Of a stretch of 64,000 nucleotides of DNA, positions 1 to 10,384 are shown piece after piece. The DNA lies in the NCBI GenBank assembly GCA_965644315.1, contig CBFFRQ010000081.1, positions 1 through 64,000 of the forward strand, given 5' to 3'. The translations under genes and the position numbers were made by a program. The stretch's first letter is position 1; each line of letters opens with the position of its first letter. The stretch is from Caecitellus pseudoparvulus (Eukaryota; Bigyra: Bicosoecida). The notes under the pieces are model-generated. The model saw only the letters and a program-made list of their open reading frames with translations, had not been told where the DNA came from and ran no database searches.

Positions 1-886
1 TAACCCTAACCCTAACCCTAACCCTAACCCTAACCCTAACCCTAACCCTAACCCTAACCCTAACCCTAACCCTAACCCTAACCCTAACCCTAACCCTAAC
101 CCTAACCCTAACCCTAACCCTAACCCTAACCCTAACCCTAACCCTAACCCTAACCCTAACCCTAACCCTAACCCTAACCCTAACCCTAACCCTAACCCTA
201 ACCCTAACCCTAACCCTAACCCTAACCCTAACCCTAACCCTAACCCTAACCCTAACCCTAACCCTAACCCTAACCCTAACCCTAACCCTAACCCTAACCC
301 TAACCCTAACCCTAACCCTAACCCTAACCCTAACCCTAACCCTAACCCTAACCCTAACCCTAACCCTAACCCTAACCCTAACCCTAACCCTAACCCTAAC
401 CCTAACCCTAACCCTAACCCTAACCCTAACCCTAACCCTAACCCTAACCCTAACCCTAACCCTAACCCTAACCCTAACCCTAACCCTAACCCTAACCCTA
501 ACCCTAACCCTAACCCTAACCCTAACCCTAACCCTAACCCTAACCCTAACCCTAACCCTAACCCTAACCCTAACCCTAACCCTAACCCTAACCCTAACCC
601 TAACCCTAACCCTAACCCTAACCCTAACCCTAACCCTAACCCTAACCCTAACCCTAACCCTAACCCTAACCCTAACCCTAACCCTAACCCTAACCCTAAC
701 CCTAACCCTAACCCTAACCCTAACCCTAACCCTAACCCTAACCCTAACCCTAACCCTAACCCTAACCCTAACCCTAACCCTAACCCTAACCCTAACCCTA
801 ACCCTAACCCTAACCCTAACCCTAACCCTAACCCTAACCCTAACCCTAACCCTAACCCTAACCCTAACCCTAACCCTAACCCTAAC
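1..886. repeat. Telomeric TAACCC array (TTAGGG-type telomere)
   Basis: About 147 perfect tandem copies of TAACCC run from the first base to position 886 with no variant unit. On the plus strand the array is the C-rich strand, so the chromosome end lies to the left and all other features are centromere-proximal. The TTAGGG type is used by animals, fungi, many stramenopiles, haptophytes and others, so it does not fix the lineage. The array ends in register CCTAAC, directly joined to the unique 5' sequence of a retroelement. Confidence 0.98.
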
Positions 887-1208
887 TTTCCAAATGTCAA
901 GCTAATCACAAGTTGTGAAGTGCTAACATTGCCTAATCCAGGCGCTCGTGCACCCAAGTGTGGTGTTGCACAGTGCTTGCTGGTTGGGTGGTGCGCACCG
1001 GGGCGGGGTAGTGCGAATTCCGCACACCATCGCACCGTGGCTCCCAGTTTGCGCCCTCGGTCGGGGCATGCACCTGGGATCGACATCAAAAGCATCATTG
1101 ACAAGCATCATGAACGCCCAAGTGGATCAAGTCCTGGGGGTCCTCTTCGTGGAGGGGTGCCTGAAGCGCAAGCAAGTGCTCGGCCCCAGAACAGGTGTCT
1201 TCACTGAC

Positions 1209-3194
1209 ATGCCACGTCGGGGTGCCGCACGCACCTTCGAGCTTGGAGGACCCCTGCCCAAGACTGATCATGATAGTTCATCTTCGGCACGGGACATGTG
1301 GCTCGAGGTCTATGGGGAAGCCGCCGAACGGCTGATCCCAGGGCTGAGTGCGGAATTCGGCAACGCCAATGCGGCCCTGCGCCAGGGACCCACCGGATCG
1401 CCAACCATCCTCGTCACGCTCGGAAGTGAGGGTGATTCACCAACAGTGGCACGTCAACTTCGCATTCTTGCTGCTCAAGAGGACGACTTCGCCATTCGAG
1501 TCGGCCAAGGTGGGTTCGTCGCCGTGGCCTACACCAACACCAAGCAGTTCGCATCGGCGAAGGCGAAAGTGAAGGTGAAGGCCCACCCCACCGCCATCCA
1601 AGTGGCCCACCAAGTGACCAAGGAAGCAACCGAAATCGCCTGCCAGTCAGGTGATGTTGCCAAGGTCATGTGCCTCGTTAGGTCCCACTTCGACCATGGC
1701 CCCGTGCCAGCCCAAGCCGTCCGTCCCAGTGTCAGACAATCCGTCCCCTCCGAGGGTGATGCACCTGTCGACACCAAGACACCATCGACCTGGACTGACA
1801 CTCAGCTCGACAAGGCACCGAAGAAGAAGAAGACCCGTCGAGGCAAGCGAGGAAAGGGCAAGTCAGCCGGACGATCCCTCACCTTCGAGGACGTCTTCAT
1901 CAAGAACGTCCGGCCACCTGCACCTCGACCAACCTCACCACCTGCCACCCAAGGCTCACCCAAAGATACCGTCACCACCCCTGTGGTGCATGCCATGTTG
2001 CCTTCATCAAGGGTGCAGCGGGGCGTCGACCGCAAGTGGCCGTCCCCCACCCCGTCGGGCGAGGCAAGCCCCGAGGTGCACCGGTATCGGCCGTCTGCAG
2101 CAGCAGCATGGGAGGTGATCACAAGGGTGGTGCCTCTTCATGACAGTGTGCGGACACCCGAGCACCTGGCCGAGTACCCCATCAAGCCTGGCCCTCTGGC
2201 CGACCTGCTGTCATCGACCCACGTGTACTCTAACGTGGGGGGGCGGGCCTGTGTCCAGGCCTGTCTCGAGACGGCAGCAGGGGAGAGGGTCTTCGAGGCT
2301 GGGGACCTCCTCCTACTCCAGCATGCAGCCACCATCAACGCTGCCCAGCTTGCCTTCAAGCACATGGTCAGGCAGCTGGAGGGGGTGGTCAGTGACTCGT
2401 CCAGCTCGGACATCATGGACGTCGGCCAGAAGCCACCCTCCCCCTTCCGCTCAGACGGGCAACGGGTGGCCGTCTTCCGCAACATGCTGCACCAGCACTC
2501 GCCGGATGACACCTTCCTGGCCCCAGGTACACCACCAGTCCTGCTTCCCGGCCTGCACCTGCTCATCGACCGCATCAACCAAGGGTACCGTGCCCCAGCC
2601 GGGCATGATGACCTTGGCCAGGCCGGCGTCGACCCCAGCCAGGTTGATGAAGAGGGTGACCAAGAGGGGCACCTCGACGGAGTGCTGTATGCCTTCGCAC
2701 TTCGAGAGGTGTGGACCGACAACACGGCCCATCTGCAGCTCATCCTCGTCGACCATGATCGAGGCAAGCTGGTGCTGTGGAACCCCGACATCCCTGACCT
2801 CCATGACGAGCTGCCCCTGCACAAGTGCATGACCCGGCTGGCAGCCGAAGGCATCAACGTCTTGTACCGGATCTGGACCACACCCGAGGCGGGCAGTCCA
2901 GCACCCTTCCGGGACAGGCTTCGAGGGGCACTCCAGTCTCTCCGAGATGACTTCCCCCCCCTGCCTCACAAGGCCACCGACGGCACCGTGCACCCCCAGA
3001 CCCTCATCGCTGGCAAGGGCACAAGGGTGGCCATGCCTCATGGGCGGATGACCCGACAGCAGGCCGCCACCCTGGAGGCTGAGGTCAAGGACCCCCTCAA
3101 GCGGCTGGTGCCTGAAGACGGCGAGGGTCGCCTGCCCAAGGTCAAGGATGTGCCCCACATCTCGATCGGGCAGATGGGTGGACGCCTGATGTAA
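1209..3194 (+). CDS. Retroelement ORF1-like protein with putative papain/C39-like cysteine peptidase domain
   Basis: The frame is open from 948 to 3194. In-frame ATGs lie at 1068, 1110 and 1209. The last begins MPRRGAARTF, where clear homology to element 2 begins, so 1209 is the conservative start (661 residues). The N-terminal third is conserved (for example TKQF near residue 110). A basic, proline-rich linker with a KKKKTRRGKRGKGK stretch follows. The C-terminal half has CVQACLE, LLLQHAATINAAQ, then HLQLILVDHDRG and WNP. The Cys...His...Asn order and the hydrophobic strand around the His resemble a papain-like or C39-like peptidase, but this is inference. The ORF stops just before the point where the APE endonuclease begins in element 2. 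Identity to element 2 looks roughly half by eye, so the two belong to different subfamilies rather than being a recent duplication. Confidence 0.75.
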   Translation: MPRRGAARTFELGGPLPKTDHDSSSSARDMWLEVYGEAAERLIPGLSAEFGNANAALRQGPTGSPTILVTLGSEGDSPTVARQLRILAAQEDDFAIRVGQGGFVAVAYTNTKQFASAKAKVKVKAHPTAIQVAHQVTKEATEIACQSGDVAKVMCLVRSHFDHGPVPAQAVRPSVRQSVPSEGDAPVDTKTPSTWTDTQLDKAPKKKKTRRGKRGKGKSAGRSLTFEDVFIKNVRPPAPRPTSPPATQGSPKDTVTTPVVHAMLPSSRVQRGVDRKWPSPTPSGEASPEVHRYRPSAAAAWEVITRVVPLHDSVRTPEHLAEYPIKPGPLADLLSSTHVYSNVGGRACVQACLETAAGERVFEAGDLLLLQHAATINAAQLAFKHMVRQLEGVVSDSSSSDIMDVGQKPPSPFRSDGQRVAVFRNMLHQHSPDDTFLAPGTPPVLLPGLHLLIDRINQGYRAPAGHDDLGQAGVDPSQVDEEGDQEGHLDGVLYAFALREVWTDNTAHLQLILVDHDRGKLVLWNPDIPDLHDELPLHKCMTRLAAEGINVLYRIWTTPEAGSPAPFRDRLRGALQSLRDDFPPLPHKATDGTVHPQTLIAGKGTRVAMPHGRMTRQQAATLEAEVKDPLKRLVPEDGEGRLPKVKDVPHISIGQMGGRLM

Positions 3195-3614
3195 GTCACC
3201 TGTGGGGGCATACTCCCTGTGCCACACATGACTGAAGCTTTGTGTCGCGACCGACGCACATAGCTGACATCGGACATTGGAAAGTCCAACCCAACCTCAC
3301 CATCACCAACCCAACATCGATACCAACACATCAGGACTCGGCTCAGTGGAAGGGGAAGGCACTTGCAGCAAGATCTGTGAGGCCGCCCCCAAACCTGAGC
3401 CGAAGGGACAGCCGGGCTGGGTCGTGTGCTTGCATCTCAGCAACACCCAGTCCGTGTCGAGTCCATATCCTCCAGCCCACACCGCCACCCAAGCCAAGCA
3501 AGTCGGGTCTCCACCCCTGGACATCGGACCGAGACGGACGAGACTGGACTGGACGGACAAGACAAGAGTGGACCGAGACCTGGACCTACACCTCAAGACC
3601 ATCCCACCGGGGCG

Positions 3615-3666
3615 GGCGCTGAAGCGCCAAGACAGACGGCGACTTATACAACGGACACGAGTCTGT
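3615..3666 (+). other. Paired 3'-UTR hairpins of element 1
   Basis: Hairpin 1 (3615-3628) is GGCGC-TGAA-GCGCC. Hairpin 2 (3651-3666) is ACGGAC-ACGA-GTCTGT, a six-pair stem with one G-U. They are 22 nt apart. The same arrangement recurs at 12140-12192 and 12393-12445. There the first stem is GGATAC/GTATCC around the same TGAA loop, and the second stem is identical with different tetraloops. This pattern suggests an RNA structure, probably the 3' signal read by the element's reverse transcriptase. Confidence 0.7.
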
Positions 3667-3810
3667 GCTAGTCGCAAAGCCGTGCAAGCGGTGCCGTCGT
3701 GGTGTCTGTGTCACTGCATTCTGTTGTGGCGCAGGTGGCACCACATGTCCAAGCCCAAGCTGTACCATGATGTAGCCTGCATGGAGGCAATCTGCAATGC
3801 ATTGAGTAGC

Positions 3811-3823
3811 TAACCTAACCTAA
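3811..3823. repeat. Interstitial telomere-like tract between elements 1 and 2
   Basis: Two degenerate units (TAACC TAACC TAA) separate the 3' end of element 1 from the first base of element 2. They are what remains of a telomeric array into which one or both elements inserted. The junction with element 1 has the register C|TAACC, the same as at 12324/12325 and 12577/12578. Confidence 0.8.
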
Positions 3824-3826
3824 GGT

Positions 3827-6800
3827 GTGCTGACAGGCTTGCCACGCCGAGGCGCTGCTCGCACCTTCCGGCTTGGTGGTGTCGACATTGACCTGTCAGC
3901 TGTAGAGGATCCATCATTCTTCGTTGGACAGTGGCTCGACATCTTTGGAGACCGCCTGGACGCTGAGTTCCCTGGCACCGTTGCCGCGTTGGCGTGCGCA
4001 AAATCCGCTCTGCGGGAATCCGCGCCAGGGCGAAAGGATCTCCTCGTGACGCTTGCGAGCGACAGCGACGGAGCCGCTACTGCCAAGTGTCTTCGAATTG
4101 CAGCCGCTGCCCGTGAAGACTTCACCGTCACCCTCCCCGGTGGAGGCTCTGTTGGTGTGGTGTACCCCAACACGAAGCAGTTCACATCAGCCCGCGCTAG
4201 GGTCAACCTCATCGCGCCCCCCTCTGCTGTGAAGGTGGCCCAGAGGATCTCCCAGACTGCTACTCGCATTGCTTCTGAAACTGGAGATGTATCAAGGGTG
4301 CTGAAGCTTGTGCACGCTCAGCTCACACATCAGCAGTCGAAGCCTCAGCGTACTGCCGCGCACGTCGGACACTCCGTCTCTACTGTAGACGACGCCCCTG
4401 TCGACAAGCCTGCACTCACGCAAGACCGAGCCCCATCTAAGGCACCTGCCAAGACGAACAAGAGAACACGCCGTGGGAAGCGAACCTCTCGACAAACCCA
4501 CGTCTTCCCGAAAACCTTCGCCGACATCATCCGCGGGGCAGCTGCTCAGAACCAACCTGAACGGAAGACCACACCATCTTCATCCCAAGGCAAAGCAGTG
4601 CCTGCAAGTTGTCCAACTCCTGAGCATGTACGCCTGCCAACGTCTCGTGTCCAATCTCGGCCATCTCGGTGGGATTCTCCTGCACCACGTGCACCAGCTG
4701 CACAGGGTGCCCCAAGTGCTGAGAGCGACTCAGCTGTCCCATGTGCAGCTGTCGATGAGGAAGATGAAAGCGAATTCTCGATAATCCCCCTTGAGACCTG
4801 CCACCGAAAGCCAGCGAAGCTTACCAGCCACAAGCTTCCTGAAGAGTCGCCACTTGTAGGGCTGTTGTCCAACTCAACAGTCTTCGGTGACGATGAAGAC
4901 AAGAACTGTGTCCAGGCTTGCCTGGAATCGGCCTCGGGAGAACCTGTCCTTCAGGAGCAAGACTTTCTCCTTCTGCAGCACGCGGCGACGATCAATGCTG
5001 CCCAAAAGAGTCTTCTTCACATGCTGAAGCAGCGCCATGTACAAGATGCGGACTCGTCCAGCTCAGATGTTGTGATCACTGATGCTGCAGTTCTCCCGCC
5101 GCTTGAAACTGAAGCAGATAGGCTGGAGGTCATGCGCTCCCTCGTGTATCGCTTTGCACCTTCCACACATCATCTGTCCCTTCTGTCTCCACCTGTGCTA
5201 CTGCCTGGGCTTGATCTCCTACTTGAGCGAATGGGAAGGGGCTACGCAATGTTGAAGAGCCCAGCAGACTGGAACGGGAAAGGCATATCACCGCGAGCGC
5301 TGGTGGACGACGCTGAACAAGACACCTATCTTGAAGGGGTATTGTTTGCCTTTGGCCTGAGCCACCCACATGCAGCGACATGGGCTCATCTTCAACTCAT
5401 TCTTGTTGACCATGAGCGGGGCGTCCTGCATGTCTGGAATCCCACTCAACCCAAAGATCATCACGACATCCCACTCAACGCATGCATGGCACGACTTCAT
5501 GCAGAAGGCATTGATACAGTCTACAGGATCTCCTCTGTACCAAACCATGGGGTGGCCTCTCCTCTGCGTGATCGTATCAAACAGGCACTCAGCTCCCTCC
5601 GTGCTGACTTCCCCCCACTCCCCTTTCTGGGACCGGATGGCAAGCTACACAGTCAGACGTACATCGCAGCGAAGAAGGTCCGTGTGTGCCTCCCTGAGAA
5701 TCGGCGAACCCGAAAGCAAGCTGCCGCACTTGAGGAAGTCAAGCAACATGACCCCCTGCTTGAGTACATCCCGACACTAAAACACCACAAGCTGTCGCGA
5801 TGGAGCCCAAGTCCACCCACACCGGTTGGCAAGCATCAACGATGTCGCCTTGCGCTGGCATCATGGAACGTCCGAGGGTCATGTGGACGACGCCTACATG
5901 ACGTGATAGAATGTGTGCAGTCCATCACAAGCCACACGTCTCTCCTTGCTCTCTGCCTTACTGAACCAGGTGGACGCGGCACCCTCGATAGTGCTGTCCT
6001 TGGTCTCGAATGTTTCCGGCCCAACCCACCCGACCGTCCTCCTGGAAGAAGCGAAGTCGCCCTGCTGCTTGACAGACGCTTGAAGGCAACACCCATGCAC
6101 AACTTGGGACTTGATGGCAGATGCTCAGTGGCATGCTCAGTTGCAACGCTCCCCCGGCCACTTGCTATTCTTGCGACATATGTCCCCAACTGGCATACTG
6201 CTCAACGCAAGAAACCGGTTGCCGATCCGGACACCAAGCTGCCTCACAGGCAGGAAGTGTGGCAACAGCTCTTCGATGCTGTCCACCGCCTCAAGCGCAC
6301 ACACATGGTTGTCCTTCTTGGTGACCTAAACTGCCACCCTGGAGATAACGGCATGAGATGCTGGACATCAGACATGTGGGTTAACACGACGGATATCAAA
6401 GACCCAACCCCCGATGTAAGTCAACTCGAAGAGATCTGCCTTGAAGGAGGTCTGTGCCCTGCAGGCCTTGCAGGAAGCCCAACCCAAGCAAGGTACGGTA
6501 GGGTGCTTGACCACATACTCGTCAGTCTTGATCTACGCAAAGTGCTTTGCCGGCCTCTGCTTGTGACTACAACCTTCTCTGGGCATGGGCAGCGACGGTC
6601 TGGCATGCGAGTCTTCAGTGACCATCACCTGCTCAGCACCGAGGTTCGGGTGAAGCTTGGCATACGATCTCATGCAAGAGTCTCATCAGCACGACAGGTA
6701 GCCGCTCCGCCCTGGTGGTCTTCAGCAACCGAAGAAGGGAAGGTCGCACAGCAGACCTTCAGGACGTGCCTCGATGAGGCGACGAGGATGGAAGAGGCAC

Positions 6801-9800
6801 AGCATCCCCCCACCTCTGCCTGGACTCTACAGTGCATGAACACTGCGATTGCCCAAGCTGCGAAAGAAGCTCACGCAATCTCAAGAGTGCCCCGGACTGA
6901 GCTCCCACAACCGCAAACCGCCATCCAAACCCAAAGCCGAGTAAAGAAGCGCATGACAGCGCGAGTGTCGCAAATCAAAAGAATTCGAGAGCGGGTCAAG
7001 CGGCGTCTAGTGCTGATCCAATCTGGAGGAGCGATGGCCCCAGCCTCTCTCAAACTCCAAGTACAGGAGCAACTCTCAATGCTGGAGGAAGATGAGAGCA
7101 GCTGTCTGAGGGAGAGAAAGACGGCAATGCGCACCTGCACCCGACTCACTGCCAAGCTGAGGAAGAAGACCCTTGCTTGTGTCAAAGCACGCATCAAAGA
7201 CCTGGCTAAGTCTGACCCCTTCAAAGCTCATGTGCACATCCGCCGGCTTTCAGGGAGGCCGCGCAACTCGGGCAGCTCGGCAATATCTTCAGTCATGACA
7301 GACACAGGATCCCTCAGCTCAGATCCTGACACACTACGTCAAGAGGTGGCGAAACAAATGGGTGCCATCATCAGCAAACCTACTCTCCCTCGCACACCAC
7401 TGAAGTATGGACTTGGTCGATTCCTTCCTTCATCAACTCCGGAGTTCCAGCCCCCAGAAGACTGGCTTCCAAACACATCAGAGGTCCTCCGCTGTATAAC
7501 AGCACTGAGCCTGCACCGCCACCCCGGCTCAGGAAAGTTTCAGGCGGAGCATATCAAATACGCAAGCACACCCTTTCGCCTTGCATATGCTCAGACCTTG
7601 ATCAACTCCCTGTCAAGCGGAACGTGCCCTGAGCTGTACCATGATGGAATAGGTACCCTGATCCCGAAGAAGACGAGCGAGGTGGGCCGGCCGGCATCCT
7701 ACAGACTGATTGTCTGTAGGCCAGCCCCTGCAAAGCTGTTCTTCTCAGCAGTGGCGGCCTCCCTGGAAAAGTGGATGTCCAGCTGGATATCTCCTGAGCA
7801 GGCAGGCTTCACAGCCCGACGCAACACTCACGAACAAGTCATCGCTCTCCAAGAAGCAGTCAAAGGGCATTTGCGACACTCACCTTCAACTCGACAAGTC
7901 CTTATCTTGTTTGTTGATTTCAAAGGGGCGTTTGACTCGGTCAGCCATTCTTGCATCACGGAGATCCTCAGAGATGCAAAAGTCCCTGCTCCGCTCCTCA
8001 ATCTGGTCAACAGCTACATGCACAAAGCTACCGTCTCCATCAACACGGCAGCAGGACTCTGCCCCCCCCTGCGTGTCACAACGGGTGTTCCCCAAGGGGG
8101 TGCTCTTTCACCACTGCTCTTCAAGATTGCAATCGACGTTGTCTCAAAGCGCCTGGCAGAACTCCCGCAACAAGGGGTCCAAGGCACAGGTATCTCAACT
8201 CCTGACGGATACCTCACACACACGTTGTATGCTGACGACTTGGCGTGCTTAGCAACCACCCCATCAGGACTGCATCGAATGTTCAAAGAGGTCAAGACAA
8301 TTGGAGAACGATCAGGGTTGCTGATAAACCCCCGGAAGAGTGGGGTGATGATCATCCCTGGTCGTGACGGGACCTCATCACAACACACCAGCGACAGACA
8401 GAAGGCCCTGTGGAGATCGAAGTACCTGAGAAGTGGTGAAGAGCTGAAAGTGAACGGCACACCCATCATTCGAACTCCCACGTACATGTACCTTGGAGTC
8501 CCCATGGCTGAGAACCTCATCCGGTCCAGAGCACTTGCACTTGAGAAGGCGCAGATGGCCTGCACACATGCTGGGTTCTCCTGTGGAGCGGTCTTCTCAG
8601 GGGCCTGGCTAGGAGTGAAGCTGAAGAACCAGATTGGAAGAGCTATTGTCACATCCTCAGCCGACTATGTCCTGTGCACACAAGCCAACAGCCTCTTGAT
8701 ACCTCTGCGACAGGTTGACCGGGGCGTGTCCAAAGCCCTGAGCAAGAGCCTTCTCTGCACACAGAGCTCACTCATGAGGCCACACAGTGCCGCAACACTC
8801 GCACTATGCGGTATCAAACCAGCCCACATCAGGTCAACTCAGCTTCGTGTGAACCTCTTCCGAAAGATGCTTGCACGCCTCCATGATCGCTCCCCCTTGG
8901 CAAAGTCCCTCCTCCTCACCATTCCCCAAGCCATAGACATGCTACCACCAAGCATCTCGACCGCGTTCGTTGTCCAAAGCACTGTACAACTGCAGCACCA
9001 CCAAGCCAAACAAACGCCACTACCTTGGGCACTGTTTGGGATCCTTGACCTATGGATGTATGGATGTCTGCCCGATCTGAACGATCTGAAAGATGCTTGC
9101 CTAGCAGAGGGGTCACGAAAGCAGCAAGCACTCACAGCAGTTCTCACATGTCTGAAGAAGCCACCACACTCTGCGAAGATCGAGGTGATGGGCATTGCGG
9201 TACCACCCATGGCAACTATAGACACCCCTCCGCAGTTTCAGTCACTCACATCATGGCAGACACGACACCAGGTGGTTGCCTCATATCTGCATGTGGTGCA
9301 AACCAAGCAGAGCATAGCAGCCGGCTACTCCGCATCGTCAAGACTCCCAAGCGCCATCAAACCACGCCCTCATCATGTTGGCATTGGAGCACAACACTTC
9401 ACAATGCTGCACCCGATCCCATCTGGGATCAGCCCCCTCCTGTGGGCATGCGCCGAGGACAAGCCTCTCTGCAACATGGTTCATCAGTGGCAGACACTAC
9501 AACTCTTACATGGAGGGGATGACCCAACACTCTACTCGACCTGTCCACTGTGTGCCACTGAAGTCCCTGCAGACCTCCACCGCCACGTCATCCTCCACTG
9601 CCACAACCTCAACACACCAAGGCGAGCAGCCATTGAGAGACTTACAAATCTCCTTCAAGAATGTGAGGACGAGGCAAGCACTCCGAAGACAACTGTCCAA
9701 CACCCCCCTCAAGCTGTGACTAGAGCCATACGTGCCAGCTTCACTAACTTGTGCGTTCCGGAAGACCATGAAGAAGCCATGTACCGCCTCATTCTCTGTG

Positions 9801-10267
9801 GTCAATGGCCATGGTATTGGGGACAAGGCGATACAGGCCAACAAACATCCAGAGAGCAGGCCAGTGTGTACAGCTTCCCATACATAAGGTTCCACAAGGG
9901 GACACAGACAAGATCTCCACCCCGCTCTTGGAAGGATCTCCAGCGGCGCGCTGCTGAGTTTGCTGGGGACGCATGGCGAGCAATCGTGGCAGCCCTTCTT
10001 CGAGACAGGCACCCTGATAGACTCCATGTACATTCCCATGCAAGGCATCTCTGGTGGTCAGTGTTTGGCAGAGACACTCCACTCCCTGGGCACAGAGACG
10101 CAGATCCCTCTGTAGTCACTAAGCATCCCCGACCACCCAAACCTGCAAGAATTAGACGCTTTTTTCCAGCACGAGCCGGACAAGTACCTTCCCATGAAGG
10201 CAAGGTACAGCAAACTTTGCGGAGTATGCTTCGCCGGAACGTGGACGCTCAACACGACAGCCCCTGA
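3827..10267 (+). CDS. LINE polyprotein: peptidase-like domain, APE endonuclease, reverse transcriptase, zinc motif
   Basis: A frame of 2146 codons. Residues 1-200 match the N-terminus of element 1. A basic linker (about 215-235) follows. A putative cysteine-peptidase region has Cys361/Cys365 (NCVQAC), His521 (AHLQLILVDHERG) and Asn538 (VWNP). The APE endonuclease spans about 676-940, with WNVRG (Asn681), LTEPG, LATYVPN, LLGDLN (Asp833), DHILVS and SDHH (Asp932). The RT follows, with FVDFKGAFDSV (Asp1364), TGVPQGGALSPLLF and YADD (1468-1471). Near the C-terminus CPLC (from Cys1906) with following His and Cys residues forms the zinc motif common downstream of RT in LINEs. No RNase H motif was recognised. 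The frame opens with GTG just after a TAA in the telomeric tract. The first in-frame ATG is only near codon 400, and the start ATG of element 1 is TTG here (3839), so this copy is probably 5'-defective though otherwise open. Confidence 0.92.
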   Translation: MLTGLPRRGAARTFRLGGVDIDLSAVEDPSFFVGQWLDIFGDRLDAEFPGTVAALACAKSALRESAPGRKDLLVTLASDSDGAATAKCLRIAAAAREDFTVTLPGGGSVGVVYPNTKQFTSARARVNLIAPPSAVKVAQRISQTATRIASETGDVSRVLKLVHAQLTHQQSKPQRTAAHVGHSVSTVDDAPVDKPALTQDRAPSKAPAKTNKRTRRGKRTSRQTHVFPKTFADIIRGAAAQNQPERKTTPSSSQGKAVPASCPTPEHVRLPTSRVQSRPSRWDSPAPRAPAAQGAPSAESDSAVPCAAVDEEDESEFSIIPLETCHRKPAKLTSHKLPEESPLVGLLSNSTVFGDDEDKNCVQACLESASGEPVLQEQDFLLLQHAATINAAQKSLLHMLKQRHVQDADSSSSDVVITDAAVLPPLETEADRLEVMRSLVYRFAPSTHHLSLLSPPVLLPGLDLLLERMGRGYAMLKSPADWNGKGISPRALVDDAEQDTYLEGVLFAFGLSHPHAATWAHLQLILVDHERGVLHVWNPTQPKDHHDIPLNACMARLHAEGIDTVYRISSVPNHGVASPLRDRIKQALSSLRADFPPLPFLGPDGKLHSQTYIAAKKVRVCLPENRRTRKQAAALEEVKQHDPLLEYIPTLKHHKLSRWSPSPPTPVGKHQRCRLALASWNVRGSCGRRLHDVIECVQSITSHTSLLALCLTEPGGRGTLDSAVLGLECFRPNPPDRPPGRSEVALLLDRRLKATPMHNLGLDGRCSVACSVATLPRPLAILATYVPNWHTAQRKKPVADPDTKLPHRQEVWQQLFDAVHRLKRTHMVVLLGDLNCHPGDNGMRCWTSDMWVNTTDIKDPTPDVSQLEEICLEGGLCPAGLAGSPTQARYGRVLDHILVSLDLRKVLCRPLLVTTTFSGHGQRRSGMRVFSDHHLLSTEVRVKLGIRSHARVSSARQVAAPPWWSSATEEGKVAQQTFRTCLDEATRMEEAQHPPTSAWTLQCMNTAIAQAAKEAHAISRVPRTELPQPQTAIQTQSRVKKRMTARVSQIKRIRERVKRRLVLIQSGGAMAPASLKLQVQEQLSMLEEDESSCLRERKTAMRTCTRLTAKLRKKTLACVKARIKDLAKSDPFKAHVHIRRLSGRPRNSGSSAISSVMTDTGSLSSDPDTLRQEVAKQMGAIISKPTLPRTPLKYGLGRFLPSSTPEFQPPEDWLPNTSEVLRCITALSLHRHPGSGKFQAEHIKYASTPFRLAYAQTLINSLSSGTCPELYHDGIGTLIPKKTSEVGRPASYRLIVCRPAPAKLFFSAVAASLEKWMSSWISPEQAGFTARRNTHEQVIALQEAVKGHLRHSPSTRQVLILFVDFKGAFDSVSHSCITEILRDAKVPAPLLNLVNSYMHKATVSINTAAGLCPPLRVTTGVPQGGALSPLLFKIAIDVVSKRLAELPQQGVQGTGISTPDGYLTHTLYADDLACLATTPSGLHRMFKEVKTIGERSGLLINPRKSGVMIIPGRDGTSSQHTSDRQKALWRSKYLRSGEELKVNGTPIIRTPTYMYLGVPMAENLIRSRALALEKAQMACTHAGFSCGAVFSGAWLGVKLKNQIGRAIVTSSADYVLCTQANSLLIPLRQVDRGVSKALSKSLLCTQSSLMRPHSAATLALCGIKPAHIRSTQLRVNLFRKMLARLHDRSPLAKSLLLTIPQAIDMLPPSISTAFVVQSTVQLQHHQAKQTPLPWALFGILDLWMYGCLPDLNDLKDACLAEGSRKQQALTAVLTCLKKPPHSAKIEVMGIAVPPMATIDTPPQFQSLTSWQTRHQVVASYLHVVQTKQSIAAGYSASSRLPSAIKPRPHHVGIGAQHFTMLHPIPSGISPLLWACAEDKPLCNMVHQWQTLQLLHGGDDPTLYSTCPLCATEVPADLHRHVILHCHNLNTPRRAAIERLTNLLQECEDEASTPKTTVQHPPQAVTRAIRASFTNLCVPEDHEEAMYRLILCGQWPWYWGQGDTGQQTSREQASVYSFPYIRFHKGTQTRSPPRSWKDLQRRAAEFAGDAWRAIVAALLRDRHPDRLHVHSHARHLWWSVFGRDTPLPGHRDADPSVVTKHPRPPKPARIRRFFPARAGQVPSHEGKVQQTLRSMLRRNVDAQHDSP

Positions 10268-10384
10268 CAATTCCCGCCCTCAACCACCCTCTAAAAAGTG
10301 TGGCGAGGGTCGTCATGTCCCCCCCAACCGACCCACATGCTCCTAGACACCACCTTCGATTCCAAACATTAGAACAAACAACGC

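Larger units (their letters stand above)
887..3810 (+). mobile_element. Telomere-embedded retroelement 1, ORF1-only (non-autonomous LINE relative)
   Basis: This unit is bounded on the left by the telomere array and on the right by a short degenerate telomeric tract (3811-3823). It holds a 5' region of about 320 bp, one ORF homologous to the first third of the element 2 protein, and a 616-bp 3' untranslated part. There is no endonuclease or reverse transcriptase. Its 3' end shares with the two 3' ends near 12.3 and 12.6 kb a TGAA-loop hairpin, a second hairpin with stem ACGGAC/GTCTGT, and an AATGCATT box (3796-3803) just before the telomeric junction. It therefore has the 3' signals of the family but would need replication proteins in trans. 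An internal deletion from a longer parent is the alternative. Confidence 0.75.
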
